Positions 19,141 through 27,821 of a stretch of 38,979 bases of DNA are shown piece by piece. A model generated the notes under the pieces. That model saw only the letters and a list, made by a program, of their open reading frames with translations. It was not told the DNA's origin and searched no databases. The translations under genes were made by a program, and so were the position numbers. The stretch is taken from positions 1-38,979 of the forward strand of contig PHDM01000018.1 of the NCBI GenBank assembly GCA_002840985.1, given 5' to 3'. The DNA is from Bacteroidetes bacterium HGW-Bacteroidetes-17. Lineage in GTDB: Bacteria > Bacteroidota > Bacteroidia > Bacteroidales > GCA-2711565. The stretch's first letter is position 1. Every line of letters begins with the position of its first letter.

Positions 19141-19848
19141 TTATTTTTCAAATTTAGAAACTAACTTACCATTCTTATATAGCTCATCTTTTGTATTTTT
19201 CCCGTCTTCCGAAAAATATCTCCAAACTCCTTCTTTTAATGAATGCAAATAAGTACCGGTGGTTTCAACCTGCCCGTTTGGGTAAAACATTTGAATGAGG
19301 CCTTCTTTCAAACCCCGCACATAAAATCCATCGAGTTTCTTAGTACCATCGGTATAAAACTGCTTCCACTCCCCGTCTTCAACATCATTTTTATAATTAA
19401 TTTCTTCGGCAACTTTTCCATTGGGGAAAAACTGCTTCCAAAGTCCATTTTTCTGATTGTTTACATAAATCTCTTCCGACAATAAAACCCCATCATATTC
19501 ACTATAATATTTCCAAATACTATCTTTCTTTTGATTTAAATAGTTTCCTTCTGCCATTATTTTTTCGTTTCGATGATATAATTTGGTACGCGATTGCTTG
19601 CCCTCGTTATAAAAAATTGACAGTGCCCTTAATTTACCATCAGGGTAATAATATTTAAAAGTATCGACCGGGATATCATTTTTAAAAGTGCCTTCATATT
19701 TTAAGTATCCCATTTCATCAAACGACTTCCAATAACCTTGTTTACGGCCCAAATTGTCCTTACTATTTAACCGGGTTTGATCTTGACTCATCCCTGAAAA
19801 GCAAAAAAGGACAAGGAAAACTAAAGATGAAGTTTGCTTAAGTGACAT
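19141..19848 (-). CDS. Secreted MORN-variant (YwqK-like) repeat protein
   Basis: This 235-residue protein has a signal peptide (TSSLVFLVLFCFSGMSQ). It carries at least six degenerate repeats with the pattern GxW/Kxxx..G, for example KQGYWKSFDEMGYLKYEG, KNGLWKQFFPNGKVAEE, EDGEWKQFYTDGTKK, KEGLIQMFYPNGQVE and KEGVWRYFSEDGK. These match the MORN variant repeats of the YwqK family. Databases often label the family an antitoxin, but a secreted Bacteroidota member is unlikely to be one; it is more probably a surface or periplasmic scaffold. It converges with the CoA-transferase gene and diverges from recR. No partner toxin is visible. Confidence 0.78.
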   Translation of the reverse strand: MSLKQTSSLVFLVLFCFSGMSQDQTRLNSKDNLGRKQGYWKSFDEMGYLKYEGTFKNDIPVDTFKYYYPDGKLRALSIFYNEGKQSRTKLYHRNEKIMAEGNYLNQKKDSIWKYYSEYDGVLLSEEIYVNNQKNGLWKQFFPNGKVAEEINYKNDVEDGEWKQFYTDGTKKLDGFYVRGLKEGLIQMFYPNGQVETTGTYLHSLKEGVWRYFSEDGKNTKDELYKNGKLVSKFEK

Positions 19849-19905
19849 GCTATAATTTTTTAATGATTCATAAAATTAATCTTTTTAATAGAAATTCTTT
19901 TAAGT

Positions 19906-19913
19906 TAACTTTG
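19906..19913 (+). promoter_or_regulatory. -7 element upstream of recR
   Basis: TAACTTTG matches TAnnTTTG and ends 25 bases before the recR GTG. Only a T-rich stretch (19882-19886) stands near the -33 position. Confidence 0.4.
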
Positions 19914-19938
19914 TTTCAATCTTAAAATGCGATAAATA

Positions 19939-20553
19939 GTGAATAGTTACTCCTCAAAACTACTTGAAGATGCAGTGAATGAATTTGCAAAACTACCCGG
20001 TATCGGCCGTAAAAGTGCCTTACGGCTTGCACTTCATTTACTAAAACAACAAACTGACGATGTTGAACAATTTGGGAAAAGCATCATCAAAATGCGGAAT
20101 GAGATGAAGCAATGTGCTGTTTGCCATAACATATCCGATGTTGATACCTGTGAAATTTGTGCAAACCCCAAACGCGACCGTTCAATTGTTTGCGTGGTTG
20201 AAGATATCAGGGATGTTATGGCTATCGAAAACACCTCTCAGTTTGTGGGTTTGTACCATGTTTTGGGAGGCATCATTTCACCCATGGAAGGTATTGGCCC
20301 TGACGACCTTCAAATTGGAAGCCTTGTTTCACGAGTTCAAAGTGGTGAAATAAAAGAAGTTATTATGGCCTTGTCAACCACCATTGAAGGTGACACAACC
20401 AATTTTTATATTTTCAAGCGATTAAAGGATACCAATATTAAAATTACAACCATTGCACGTGGTATCTCAATAGGCGACGAGCTCGAATATGCGGATGAAA
20501 TTACGCTTGGCCGATCTATTTTAAACAGAACGCCATACCATTCAGGGTTGTAA
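19939..20553 (+). CDS. recR: Recombination protein RecR
   Basis: RecR forms a ring clamp that works with RecO and RecF to load RecA on gapped DNA. The 204-residue protein has the N-terminal helix-hairpin-helix region ([20 protein letters not shown]), a four-cysteine zinc finger (CAVC, then CEIC), and the Toprim domain ([36 protein letters not shown]). It ends with the family tail motif including [14 protein letters not shown]. The start codon is GTG; the sequence [16 protein letters not shown] begins as expected for the family. The order of domains and the length are normal. Confidence 0.95.
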   Translation: MNSYSSKLLEDAVNEFAKLPGIGRKSALRLALHLLKQQTDDVEQFGKSIIKMRNEMKQCAVCHNISDVDTCEICANPKRDRSIVCVVEDIRDVMAIENTSQFVGLYHVLGGIISPMEGIGPDDLQIGSLVSRVQSGEIKEVIMALSTTIEGDTTNFYIFKRLKDTNIKITTIARGISIGDELEYADEITLGRSILNRTPYHSGL

Positions 20554-20614
20554 AGGGTCTTGAAGATATTAGACGTTAGATTTTAGATGTTAGACAGAAG
20601 TAGTCAGTAGTCAG

Positions 20615-20652
20615 TTGAACCGGTTTCATGAGATACACTTTAATCGAACTGA
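20615..20652 (+). repeat. Dispersed intergenic repeat, copy B
   Basis: This is the second copy of the 38-base element at 6268-6305 (30/38 identical, no gaps), lying between the convergent recR and gamma-glutamyltransferase genes. CAGTTGA (20612-20618) can pair with TC-G-AACTG at the other end with one bulged base. Upstream, 20570-20596 has TTAGAC-like heptamers, and 20600-20613 has two tandem copies of AGTAGTC. Confidence 0.6.
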
Positions 20653-20658
20653 CTGGTT

Positions 20659-22371
20659 TTAATAAACGGCGACACCGCCATCACCACTACTCGAATCTGC
20701 AGCTCCTGCCATGATTCCCTTCTTGCGATCATAAACGATCCCCATTAAAGCTCCTATGTTTTCTACTGATCTGAATTTATGCCCCATCGATTCCAACATT
20801 TTCTTGGTATCGGATGAAATCCCCAATTCCTCATAAATAACCTGATCAGGTAACCATTGATGGTGTATTTTACCTGCTTCGATAGCCGTTTTAATATCCA
20901 TTTTATGATCAAGCACATTCAAAATAGCTTGCATCACAGAGTTAATAATTGTGCGTCCACCTGGACTACCAATAACCATATACACTTTTCCATCCTTGGC
21001 AATAATCGTTGGGGTCATACTTGATAACATTCTTTTTTCAGAGGCAACCTGATTTGCATTTGTACCGATTTGTCCGTCTGTTTTAGTAATTCCGGGTACC
21101 GGGTTAAAATCTCCCATTTCATTATTTAGCAAGAAACCCAGATTTTTTGCAATAAGTTTGCAACCATAACTATTTTCGAGGGTATAGGTTAAAGATACAG
21201 CATTCCCATCCTTATCCAGCACTGATAAATGGGTGGTATTTTCACCGTCGTATAACTGCCCATACTTAGTTGAATCACTGACTGATGCTTTTTTCATATC
21301 GATGGATGCTGCCAATTTTTTGGCATAAGATTTTGTCAACAACTTATCCAATGGCATATCGGGATTAAAATCAGGATCGCCCAAATACTCGGCTCTGCTC
21401 GCGTAGCCTCTGCGCATCGCTTCAGATAGAACATGAATATAATCTGCAGAATTAAAGCCCAAATCCTGAAGATTAAAATGCTCAAGTATATTTAGCATTT
21501 CGATCATAGTCACTCCACCCGAGCTGGGCGGAGGCATCGAATATATATCATATCCCCGATATTTTCCAACAACCGGTTTACGTTCAATAGCCTCATATTT
21601 CAGTAAATCTTCTTCGGTAATAATGCCCCCTTCTTCCTGAATATATTCAGCAAGGAGTTTTGCGGTTTTCCCCTTATAAAAACCATCCCGTCCATGATCC
21701 CTGATTCGTTCAAGGCTTGCACCTAAATCAGTCTGTTTCCATAATTTACCGGGTTCACGAAAACTTCCATCTTCTTCAAGCATAAACTTTGAGAATTCCG
21801 GCAATGATTCAGCATAATACTTTTTAAATTCAATTGAATGATGATAAAGTGTCCAGGTAAATGGAAAACCATTATTGGCTAAATCAACCGCCGGCTGAAC
21901 TACCTCTTCCCATCTTAACTTTCCATATTTTTGATGAGCCAAATATAACCCTGCCACAGTGCCGGGCACTCCAATCGACAATCCACCTGTATGGTTTGAA
22001 TCATTAAAAATATTTCCATGTTGATCCAAAAACATGGTACTTGATGCATTAATGGGTGCCTTTTCTCTAAAATCAATGGTTGTCACCTCAGCTTTGTCAT
22101 TCATAAAAACGAGAAATCCACCACCACCAATATTCCCGGCAGATGGCCAGGTAACCGCCAAGGCAAATGCGGTTGCAACTGCTGCATCAATTGCATTTCC
22201 TCCTTGCTTTAAAATATCACGCCCAACTTCCGACGCGATCATCGATGAAGAACTGACCATTCCATTCCGGGCATAAGTTTGCGCTCTTAACTGAAGAGGA
22301 ATAAGAAAAATTAGCAACAAATTAATTGTTATAATTTGAAGGAAAGGCTTTTTTATAAACAGGCTATTCAT
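20659..22371 (-). CDS. ggt: Gamma-glutamyltransferase
   Basis: GGT is a periplasmic N-terminal-nucleophile hydrolase that transfers or hydrolyses the gamma-glutamyl group of glutathione and related peptides, and it matures by autoprocessing. This 570-residue precursor has a signal segment (LQIITINLLLIFLIPLQLRAQ) and a large subunit with GGNAIDAAVATAFAL and GGGGFLVFM. The processing and nucleophile site is GENTTHLSVLD, with the first Thr at about residue 379. The small subunit has ENSYGC, GDFNPVPG and the SPGGRTI loop. The ATG at 22371 is preferred; a TTG at 22392 is in frame but adds an unneeded leader. It converges with recR. Confidence 0.93.
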   Translation of the reverse strand: MNSLFIKKPFLQIITINLLLIFLIPLQLRAQTYARNGMVSSSSMIASEVGRDILKQGGNAIDAAVATAFALAVTWPSAGNIGGGGFLVFMNDKAEVTTIDFREKAPINASSTMFLDQHGNIFNDSNHTGGLSIGVPGTVAGLYLAHQKYGKLRWEEVVQPAVDLANNGFPFTWTLYHHSIEFKKYYAESLPEFSKFMLEEDGSFREPGKLWKQTDLGASLERIRDHGRDGFYKGKTAKLLAEYIQEEGGIITEEDLLKYEAIERKPVVGKYRGYDIYSMPPPSSGGVTMIEMLNILEHFNLQDLGFNSADYIHVLSEAMRRGYASRAEYLGDPDFNPDMPLDKLLTKSYAKKLAASIDMKKASVSDSTKYGQLYDGENTTHLSVLDKDGNAVSLTYTLENSYGCKLIAKNLGFLLNNEMGDFNPVPGITKTDGQIGTNANQVASEKRMLSSMTPTIIAKDGKVYMVIGSPGGRTIINSVMQAILNVLDHKMDIKTAIEAGKIHHQWLPDQVIYEELGISSDTKKMLESMGHKFRSVENIGALMGIVYDRKKGIMAGAADSSSGDGGVAVY

Positions 22372-22396
22372 ATTATAAAATTTAATTGACAAGGAG

Positions 22397-22404
22397 CAAA
22401 TTTA
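22397..22404 (-). promoter_or_regulatory. -7 element upstream of ggt
   Basis: The minus strand has TAAATTTG (22404-22397), a perfect -7 element, 25 bases before the ATG at 22371. There is no clear -33 element. Confidence 0.45.
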
Positions 22405-22532
22405 AAGAAAATAGTGGACAGACCCACTAAGTGAGAAAAGTATGTTTTCTTCCTTTTTCAAGGGACGCCATTCCGATAAGTTTGTGAGACTTTGAGATGG
22501 TATTCTTATTCGGGGAAGCCACCCTCATTTAT

Positions 22533-22760
22533 TCACTCTTCAAACAGATCTAATTGATTAGCTGTATTATAAAGTTCCTCAGGAACACTATCTGCATAAT
22601 TATTTATGAACGGAGCGATCATCTTCTTGATTAACTTGGTAGGAGTCGTTTTACGTGCCTTGCAATAATTTCTCAGAGATTTTTTCTGACGGGCACTCAA
22701 CTTGAAATCTATTATTTTATAAATAGTTTTTCGTGCTTTTCGTTTACGTTTTACAGGCAT
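22533..22760 (-). CDS. Small basic protein, possible ribbon-helix-helix
   Basis: I do not recognise this 75-residue protein as a named family. It begins with a very basic segment (PVKRKRKARK). A pattern follows that could be a beta-strand plus two helices (YKIIDFKLSARQKKSLRNYC, then TTPTKLIKKMIAPFI), as in ribbon-helix-helix DNA-binding proteins. The C-terminal tail is acidic (QLDLFEE). It lies 61 bases downstream of glmM on the same strand and may share its transcript. A weak -7-like TAACTTAG with an upstream TTTG is also present near 22790. The coding character (sensible start, basic/acidic layout, no competing ORF) supports a real gene. DNA binding is an inference from the pattern only. 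Confidence 0.65.
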   Translation of the reverse strand: MPVKRKRKARKTIYKIIDFKLSARQKKSLRNYCKARKTTPTKLIKKMIAPFINNYADSVPEELYNTANQLDLFEE

Positions 22761-22821
22761 TCGGGGCTGATTGAATTATAAAACACTAAGTTAAGAAAAT
22801 TTTAATACGACCAAAATTTGA

Positions 22822-24210
22822 TCATTGAATAAGATTTTGAATTTCGCTAATTATTCTTGAAGCCAGCAAATCTGCCAATTCTTTCGTGTCACTTTCCGCA
22901 TAAATCCGAATGATCGGCTCTGTATTCGATTTACGCAAATGAACCCATTCGTTCGTAAAATTAATTTTTACGCCATCAATGGTGATGAGATCCTCATGCT
23001 TATATATCTCCTGAACAGCTTTTAAAATTTGATCGACATCAATCCCTTTGGGCAATGTGATTTTATTTTTAGAAATATAATACGATGGATATTTAGCTCT
23101 TAATGCTGAGCATTTCAATTTTGTTTTTGCCAAGTAAGTAAGAAATAGCGCGATTCCTACCAATGCATCCCTTCCATAATGCAATTCAGGATAAATAATC
23201 CCCCCGTTGCCTTCTCCTCCGATGATTGCATTTTGGGCCTTCATCATTTCCACCACATTCACTTCACCTACTGCCGATGCAAAATATTGACCACCATAAC
23301 TTTCGGTCAGATCTTTTAATGCTTTTGTTGATGAAAGGTTCGAAACAGTGTTCCCTGTTTGATGCTGTAAGATATAATCAGCCACCGTTACCAAGGTAAA
23401 CTCTTCTCCGAACATGTTGCCATCTTCGCTAATAATGGCCAAACGATCCACATCGGGGTCAACCACAAACCCAAGGTCGCAGGCAGATGCGACAACCCTT
23501 GCAGAAATTTCAGTTAAATTCTCCGGTAAAGGTTCCGGATTATGAGTGAATATCCCGGTTGGTTCACAATTCAATTTTTCAATCTGATTAACCCCTAACC
23601 TCTTCAATAATTGAGGCAGCGCGATTCCACCCGTCGAATTTACACAATCGATCGCCACTTTGAAATTTACTTCTTTAATCAAATTAATGTCAACAAGCGG
23701 TAAATCTACGATCATCTCAATATGTTTGTCAATGAAAGTATCATCATACACATAAGTCCCCAAAGATGCTATTCCCGAGAAATTAAAGTCTTCTTTTTCT
23801 GCAATTTTCAAAAGTGCATTTCCTTCATTTGCTGAAATGAATTCACCCTTATTGTTCAATAATTTAAGTGCATTCCATTCGGCAGGATTATGGCTTGCGG
23901 TCAAAATAATTCCACCATCGGCTTTTAGCCTTTTAACCGCGATTTCAACTGTCGGGGTTGTTGATAACCCAACATCAATTATATCTGCCGAAAGCGAATT
24001 AGCAGTAGCTACAACAAGTTCATTTAACATTTTTCCTGAAACCCGGGCATCCCTGCCTAATACAATCAGCAATCTATCCTTCCCCGATTTTGCTTTTAAA
24101 AAAGTAATGAATGAAGCAGTAAACTTAACTACCTCAATTGGAGTAAGATTATCGCCGGGGTTCCCACCAATTGTTCCCCTAATTCCTGAGATTGATTTAA
24201 TAAGTGCCAT
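22822..24210 (-). CDS. glmM: Phosphoglucosamine mutase (alpha-D-phosphohexomutase)
   Basis: GlmM converts glucosamine 6-phosphate to glucosamine 1-phosphate for UDP-GlcNAc, peptidoglycan and LPS synthesis. The 462-residue protein has the phosphoserine loop LTASHNPAEWN (Ser106), the metal-binding loop VVDPDVDRLAI, the sugar-binding loop GGEGNGGIIYP, and the phosphate-binding RKSNTEPIIRIYAE. These are the four loops of the phosphohexomutase superfamily, in order. GlmM is preferred over phosphomannomutase from overall similarity to Bacteroidota proteins, but substrate specificity cannot be proven here. The ATG at 24210 gives MALIKSISGIRGT; a longer TTG start at 24222 is unlikely. It diverges from the TPR gene. 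Confidence 0.85.
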   Translation of the reverse strand: MALIKSISGIRGTIGGNPGDNLTPIEVVKFTASFITFLKAKSGKDRLLIVLGRDARVSGKMLNELVVATANSLSADIIDVGLSTTPTVEIAVKRLKADGGIILTASHNPAEWNALKLLNNKGEFISANEGNALLKIAEKEDFNFSGIASLGTYVYDDTFIDKHIEMIVDLPLVDINLIKEVNFKVAIDCVNSTGGIALPQLLKRLGVNQIEKLNCEPTGIFTHNPEPLPENLTEISARVVASACDLGFVVDPDVDRLAIISEDGNMFGEEFTLVTVADYILQHQTGNTVSNLSSTKALKDLTESYGGQYFASAVGEVNVVEMMKAQNAIIGGEGNGGIIYPELHYGRDALVGIALFLTYLAKTKLKCSALRAKYPSYYISKNKITLPKGIDVDQILKAVQEIYKHEDLITIDGVKINFTNEWVHLRKSNTEPIIRIYAESDTKELADLLASRIISEIQNLIQ

Positions 24211-24219
24211 AGGTACATG

Positions 24220-24227
24220 CAAAATTA
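24220..24227 (-). promoter_or_regulatory. -7 element upstream of glmM
   Basis: The minus strand has TAATTTTG (24227-24220), ending 9 bases before the ATG at 24210. If used, the transcript has almost no leader. No good -33 element is visible at standard spacing. Confidence 0.35.
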
Positions 24228-24262
24228 GAAAAATATGCTTATGTTTATGTTCGCAAAATGAT

Positions 24263-24270
24263 TATTTTTG
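24263..24270 (+). promoter_or_regulatory. -7 element upstream of the TPR gene
   Basis: TATTTTTG matches TAnnTTTG and ends 34 bases before the ATG cluster at 24305-24313. It lies about 40 bases from the opposing glmM element, so the two promoters would be close neighbours. Confidence 0.4.
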
Positions 24271-24304
24271 TCGCCACAAACTACTGATTAACTGAATCTA
24301 CAAA

Positions 24305-25717
24305 ATGATGATGAGCAATTTCGAGGAAGCTGATGAATACCAGATACAAGGCTTGATTACGCGTTTTGAGAAAATGGTTGCCCGTAACAAAGATTATTTT
24401 TTTGATGTTCAGGAATTTGAGGATATCATTGACTTTTATCTTGATAGGAGCGATTTGATTCATGCCGATCACTCCATTCAAGCAGCAATCGGTCAACACC
24501 CCGGAAGTGTCATTTTTAAGTTTAAAAAAGCCTTATATTTCATTGCATCCAGTAAATATAATGAAGCCCTTACTTTGCTTGAGAAAATTGAGAAAATTGA
24601 AGTGAATAACGCAGAGGTGTATCTTACAAAAGGGATGGTTTACAGCCATCAAAAGAAGAATGATCAAGCTATCAAAGAATACCGCAAAGCAATTGAACTT
24701 GCAGATGATCCTGAAGAAATCTACACCAACATTGCTTTTGAATATGAGAATATAGGCGATTATAAAGAGGCGATTTATTTTTTGAAAAAAGTACTCGAAC
24801 TCAATCCTGAAAATGAAGCGATTATATATGAACTTTCATTCTGCTTTGAGTTATCAAACCTATCCGAAGTAAGCATTGCTTACTATCATGAGTTTCTTGA
24901 TAAAACCCCTTATTCAAAAGCTGCATGGTTTAATCTAGGGATCGCTTACAACAATCTGGAATTATACGAAAAAGCCGTTGAAGCATACGATTATGCAATC
25001 GCCATTGACGAAACGTTTGCTTCTGCTTACTATAATAAAGCAAATTCGTACGCCAACTTATCGAACTACCCGATGGCAATTGAAGCATATAACGAAACCT
25101 TCAAGTATGAAGAACCTGAAGCCATGACCTATTATTATATTGGCGAGTGTTACGAAAAAAGCAAAGAATATGTTGCCGCTATTGAAAATTATCAAAAAGC
25201 CATTGATTTAGATGATAAAGGAGCTGATGCCTGGATCGGAATTGGGTTATGTAATAATTTTCTAGGTAATTCGGTTACTGCATTAAAATGTGTTAAACGA
25301 GCTATCGAATTGGAAGAATCAAACGCAGAGTATTGGTACATTTTAGGTGATGTTCAGGAAAAAAACAATTTGATTGATAAAGCAATAAAGTCGTATGAAA
25401 AAGTATGTGAACTAGAACCAACACATCCTGAAATCTGGCTTGATTTTTCAAATTTATATGCCGAGCAAAAGAACCTGCCAAAAGCCATTGAAATTATTCA
25501 AACAGGGATCGAATTTTTGGATGATAATATTGAATTCAAATATCGTTTGGTTGTATATCTGTTAAGAAGCGGCAAATCAAAGGAAGCCTATGAATTACTG
25601 GAAAGGGCCTTAGTTACAGACTATTCATCTCATGAAAAACTTTTTGAATATCAGGAGGATCTGAAAAAGAACTCTGAACTAATGCGAATCATAGGATCTT
25701 TTAATGAAAACAAATAG
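24305..25717 (+). CDS. Tetratricopeptide-repeat protein
   Basis: This 470-residue protein consists almost wholly of TPR helical pairs, about ten in number. Examples are AEVYLTKGMVYSHQKKNDQA, PEEIYTNIAFEYENIGDYKE, AAWFNLGIAYNNLELYEKAV, ASAYYNKANSYANLSNYPMA and AEYWYILGDVQEKNNLIDKA. There is no signal peptide or membrane segment, so it is probably a cytoplasmic protein-interaction scaffold. It starts with three consecutive ATG codons; the first is used here. A Bacteroidota-wide TPR protein of this type is frequent, but I cannot assign a partner. It is followed by the DUF368-aroE pair. Confidence 0.85.
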   Translation: MMMSNFEEADEYQIQGLITRFEKMVARNKDYFFDVQEFEDIIDFYLDRSDLIHADHSIQAAIGQHPGSVIFKFKKALYFIASSKYNEALTLLEKIEKIEVNNAEVYLTKGMVYSHQKKNDQAIKEYRKAIELADDPEEIYTNIAFEYENIGDYKEAIYFLKKVLELNPENEAIIYELSFCFELSNLSEVSIAYYHEFLDKTPYSKAAWFNLGIAYNNLELYEKAVEAYDYAIAIDETFASAYYNKANSYANLSNYPMAIEAYNETFKYEEPEAMTYYYIGECYEKSKEYVAAIENYQKAIDLDDKGADAWIGIGLCNNFLGNSVTALKCVKRAIELEESNAEYWYILGDVQEKNNLIDKAIKSYEKVCELEPTHPEIWLDFSNLYAEQKNLPKAIEIIQTGIEFLDDNIEFKYRLVVYLLRSGKSKEAYELLERALVTDYSSHEKLFEYQEDLKKNSELMRIIGSFNENK

Positions 25718-25821
25718 GATTTCAATACATTCAAATCTTTCCAATTCTAAGATGAAGGCTAACTCGAATACCATCACTTTTAAAAACTCAACTTTATTTG
25801 TCGAAAAACAAGACTAAGTAT

Positions 25822-26748
25822 ATGAAGAATTATATGATCCTCTTTGTAAAAGGAATTGGTATGGGTGTGGCAAATGTAATTCCGGGAGTTTCGGGAGGAA
25901 CAATTGCATTAATAACCGGAATTTTTGAGCGACTGGTAAACTCAATAAAATCATTCGATCTGAAAGCAGTTAAACTCTTTTTTGGTTTTAAATTCAAACT
26001 TTTTGCAGATTATACCGATTTCAAATTTTTGATTTCAATATTGCTTGGAATATTTGTCGCCATTATAAGTTTAGCCCGATTATTCGATTATCTTTTTATT
26101 CATTACCCGGTATATATTTGGTCATTTTTTTTCGGATTGGTATTAGCGTCGGTTTATTTTGTTGGAAAAACAGTTGAGAAATGGAACCTAAGTGTAATTC
26201 TTACTTTTCTCCTTGGCACAGCAATAGCGGTTGCGGTCTCAATAATGAATCCTTCAGCCGAAAATGACAATTTCTTTTTCTTGATTCTTTGCGGTGTTGT
26301 AGCTATTTGCAGCATGATACTACCCGGATTATCAGGTTCATTTGTATTAGTCCTCATGGGAAATTACAAGTTGGTAATGATTGATGCCGTCAACAATCTG
26401 GACCTGGTAATTTTAGCTCCCGTAGCACTTGGTGCTGTAGTTGGAATCATTGCATTTTCACACTTGCTTTCATGGGTTTTTAAAAGCTACAGAAACGAAA
26501 CAATTTCATTGCTTACAGGTTTTATCATTGGTTCGATTAGTATATTATGGCCATGGAAAAATACGGTTTACATGGTAAATGATTTGGGCGAAATAATTTT
26601 AAAGAAGGGCCAACCCATTATTCAAAAATATGAACAAGTTTTACCTCAATCTTTTAATACGGAGTTTTGGATTGCACTATTTTTTATATTTTTGGGAATT
26701 GGGAGCATCTGGATAATCGAATCATTAGCAAAGAAGACGAATGATTAA
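25822..26748 (+). CDS. DUF368 polyprenyl-phosphate translocase (PopT-like)
   Basis: This is a 308-residue polytopic inner-membrane protein with about eight hydrophobic segments. The N-terminal signature GIGMGVANVIPGVSGGTIAL and the repeat-related CSMILPGLSGSFVLVLMGNY are the hallmarks of DUF368. Members of this family (PopT) have been reported to return undecaprenyl phosphate to the cytoplasmic face, supporting peptidoglycan and glycan synthesis. The ATG at 25822 is preferred over a TTG at 25798. The stop overlaps the aroE start by 8 bases. Such a recycling activity would serve the lipid-linked sugar pathway seen later in the window, although the genes are not linked in one operon. Confidence 0.85.
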   Translation: MKNYMILFVKGIGMGVANVIPGVSGGTIALITGIFERLVNSIKSFDLKAVKLFFGFKFKLFADYTDFKFLISILLGIFVAIISLARLFDYLFIHYPVYIWSFFFGLVLASVYFVGKTVEKWNLSVILTFLLGTAIAVAVSIMNPSAENDNFFFLILCGVVAICSMILPGLSGSFVLVLMGNYKLVMIDAVNNLDLVILAPVALGAVVGIIAFSHLLSWVFKSYRNETISLLTGFIIGSISILWPWKNTVYMVNDLGEIILKKGQPIIQKYEQVLPQSFNTEFWIALFFIFLGIGSIWIIESLAKKTND

Positions 26749-27541
26749 AAGCTTGAATTTATTTGCAAACGGAAAGAGCAAGACATATGGTTTAATAGGG
26801 AAGACTCTAAAACATTCATATTCCGGCAAATATTTTGAACACAAATTTAAAATCGAAAACATTGGCAATTCCAAATATCTGCATTTTGAGATAGATGACC
26901 TCAAAGAATTTCCCAAATTAATTGAAGCGCATCCTGATTTGGTTGGGTTAAATATTACCATCCCTTATAAAAAAACCATTATTCACTATTTGGATGAAAT
27001 TGATCGGAGTTCACGGTTTATCGGAGCAGTTAACACCATCAAAATAAGCAGAAAAAACAATAAACCTTTTTTATCTGGGTATAATACAGATGCTCATGGA
27101 TTTGAAAAAACCCTTTTTCCGGTTCTTAAACCTCATCATCATAAAGCATTGGTTTTAGGAACAGGTGGAGCATCAAGAGCGGTAGTTTACATTCTGCGAA
27201 AAAATGGCATTTCTTATCTTGAAGTTACCAGATTCCCGTACAAATCCAATCAGATTGGTTATGATATGATTTCAGAAGAGATTATTCGGGAATACAATCT
27301 CATCATCAACACGACTCCAGTGGGGATGTATCCCAATGTTGAAGATCTGGTCAACATCCCATATGATTATTTGGATCAAAATAATTTATTGTACGACTTA
27401 GTTTATAATCCGGAGGAAACACAATTTTTGAAGGCTGCCAAGAGTAAAGGAGCCGCAACAATCAATGGATCAGGAATGTTTGAATTACAGGCAGAACGCT
27501 CGTGGAAAATCTGGAACAGAAAATCTATTCTTCCTTTCTGA
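26741..27541 (+). CDS. aroE: Shikimate dehydrogenase
   Basis: AroE reduces 3-dehydroshikimate to shikimate with NADPH in the chorismate pathway. The 266-residue protein has YGLIGKTLKHSYS, NITIPYKKTIIHYLDEID with the catalytic Lys, GAVNTIK, GYNTDAHGF with the catalytic Asp, LGTGGASRAV as the nucleotide-binding loop, and NTTPVGMYPN. The N-terminus has about 15 residues before the usual start, but the ATG at 26741 overlaps the DUF368 stop, supporting coupled translation. The 3' end overlaps the opposing DUF4342 gene by 17 bases. Confidence 0.94.
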   Translation: MIKSLNLFANGKSKTYGLIGKTLKHSYSGKYFEHKFKIENIGNSKYLHFEIDDLKEFPKLIEAHPDLVGLNITIPYKKTIIHYLDEIDRSSRFIGAVNTIKISRKNNKPFLSGYNTDAHGFEKTLFPVLKPHHHKALVLGTGGASRAVVYILRKNGISYLEVTRFPYKSNQIGYDMISEEIIREYNLIINTTPVGMYPNVEDLVNIPYDYLDQNNLLYDLVYNPEETQFLKAAKSKGAATINGSGMFELQAERSWKIWNRKSILPF

Positions 27542-27767
27542 TTACTTCAATTGTTAAGGTGGATGCGTAAATTGCCAGACTTGCAATAAGAGCCATAAAT
27601 GGAGCTAAAACTACTGCCACAATGCCTATATTCACCGGAATATCAATAAATTTTCCACCTTTATCATCCTTAACAATAATACGATGCACATTGCCCTCCT
27701 CAATTAATTCCTTAATTTTTGAAAGTAATTCCGATCCTTTTACTTTAAATTCTTCTTTTATATCCAT
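27525..27767 (-). CDS. DUF4342-like small membrane protein
   Basis: This 80-residue protein has a soluble N-terminal half (MDIKEEFKVKGSELLSKIKELIEEGNV, given as MDIKEEFKVKG and SELLSKIKELIEEGNV) and a short beta-rich part (VHRIIVKDDKGGKFIDIPVN). It ends with a hydrophobic helix (IGIVAVVLAPFMALIASLAIYA). This layout matches DUF4342, whose N-terminal part resembles a UBA-type helical bundle. The longer upstream reading to 27905 overlaps the transporter gene and lacks family similarity, so the ATG at 27767 is used. It overlaps the end of aroE by 17 bases tail to tail. The function is unknown. Confidence 0.75.
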   Translation of the reverse strand: MDIKEEFKVKGSELLSKIKELIEEGNVHRIIVKDDKGGKFIDIPVNIGIVAVVLAPFMALIASLAIYASTLTIEVIRKEE

Positions 27768-27799
27768 GGTGTAAAAATACAAAGAATTAAATTTCTTTT

Positions 27800-27807
27800 T
27801 ACATTTG
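27800..27807 (+). promoter_or_regulatory. -7 element upstream of the Nramp-like gene
   Basis: TACATTTG matches TAnnTTTG and ends 14 bases before the ATG at 27822. No clear -33 element stands at 19 bases. Confidence 0.4.
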
Positions 27808-27821
27808 CTTAAACTAAGATT

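Noticed and set aside
19141-19848. MORN/YwqK protein as an antitoxin of a toxin-antitoxin pair
   Set aside because: It carries a signal peptide and no toxin-like gene is adjacent; the antitoxin label is a family-name carry-over.
23837-24295. A 152-codon open frame on the plus strand opposite glmM
   Set aside because: It lies wholly antisense to a clear phosphohexomutase gene and its translation has no protein-family character; it reflects codon bias of the real gene.
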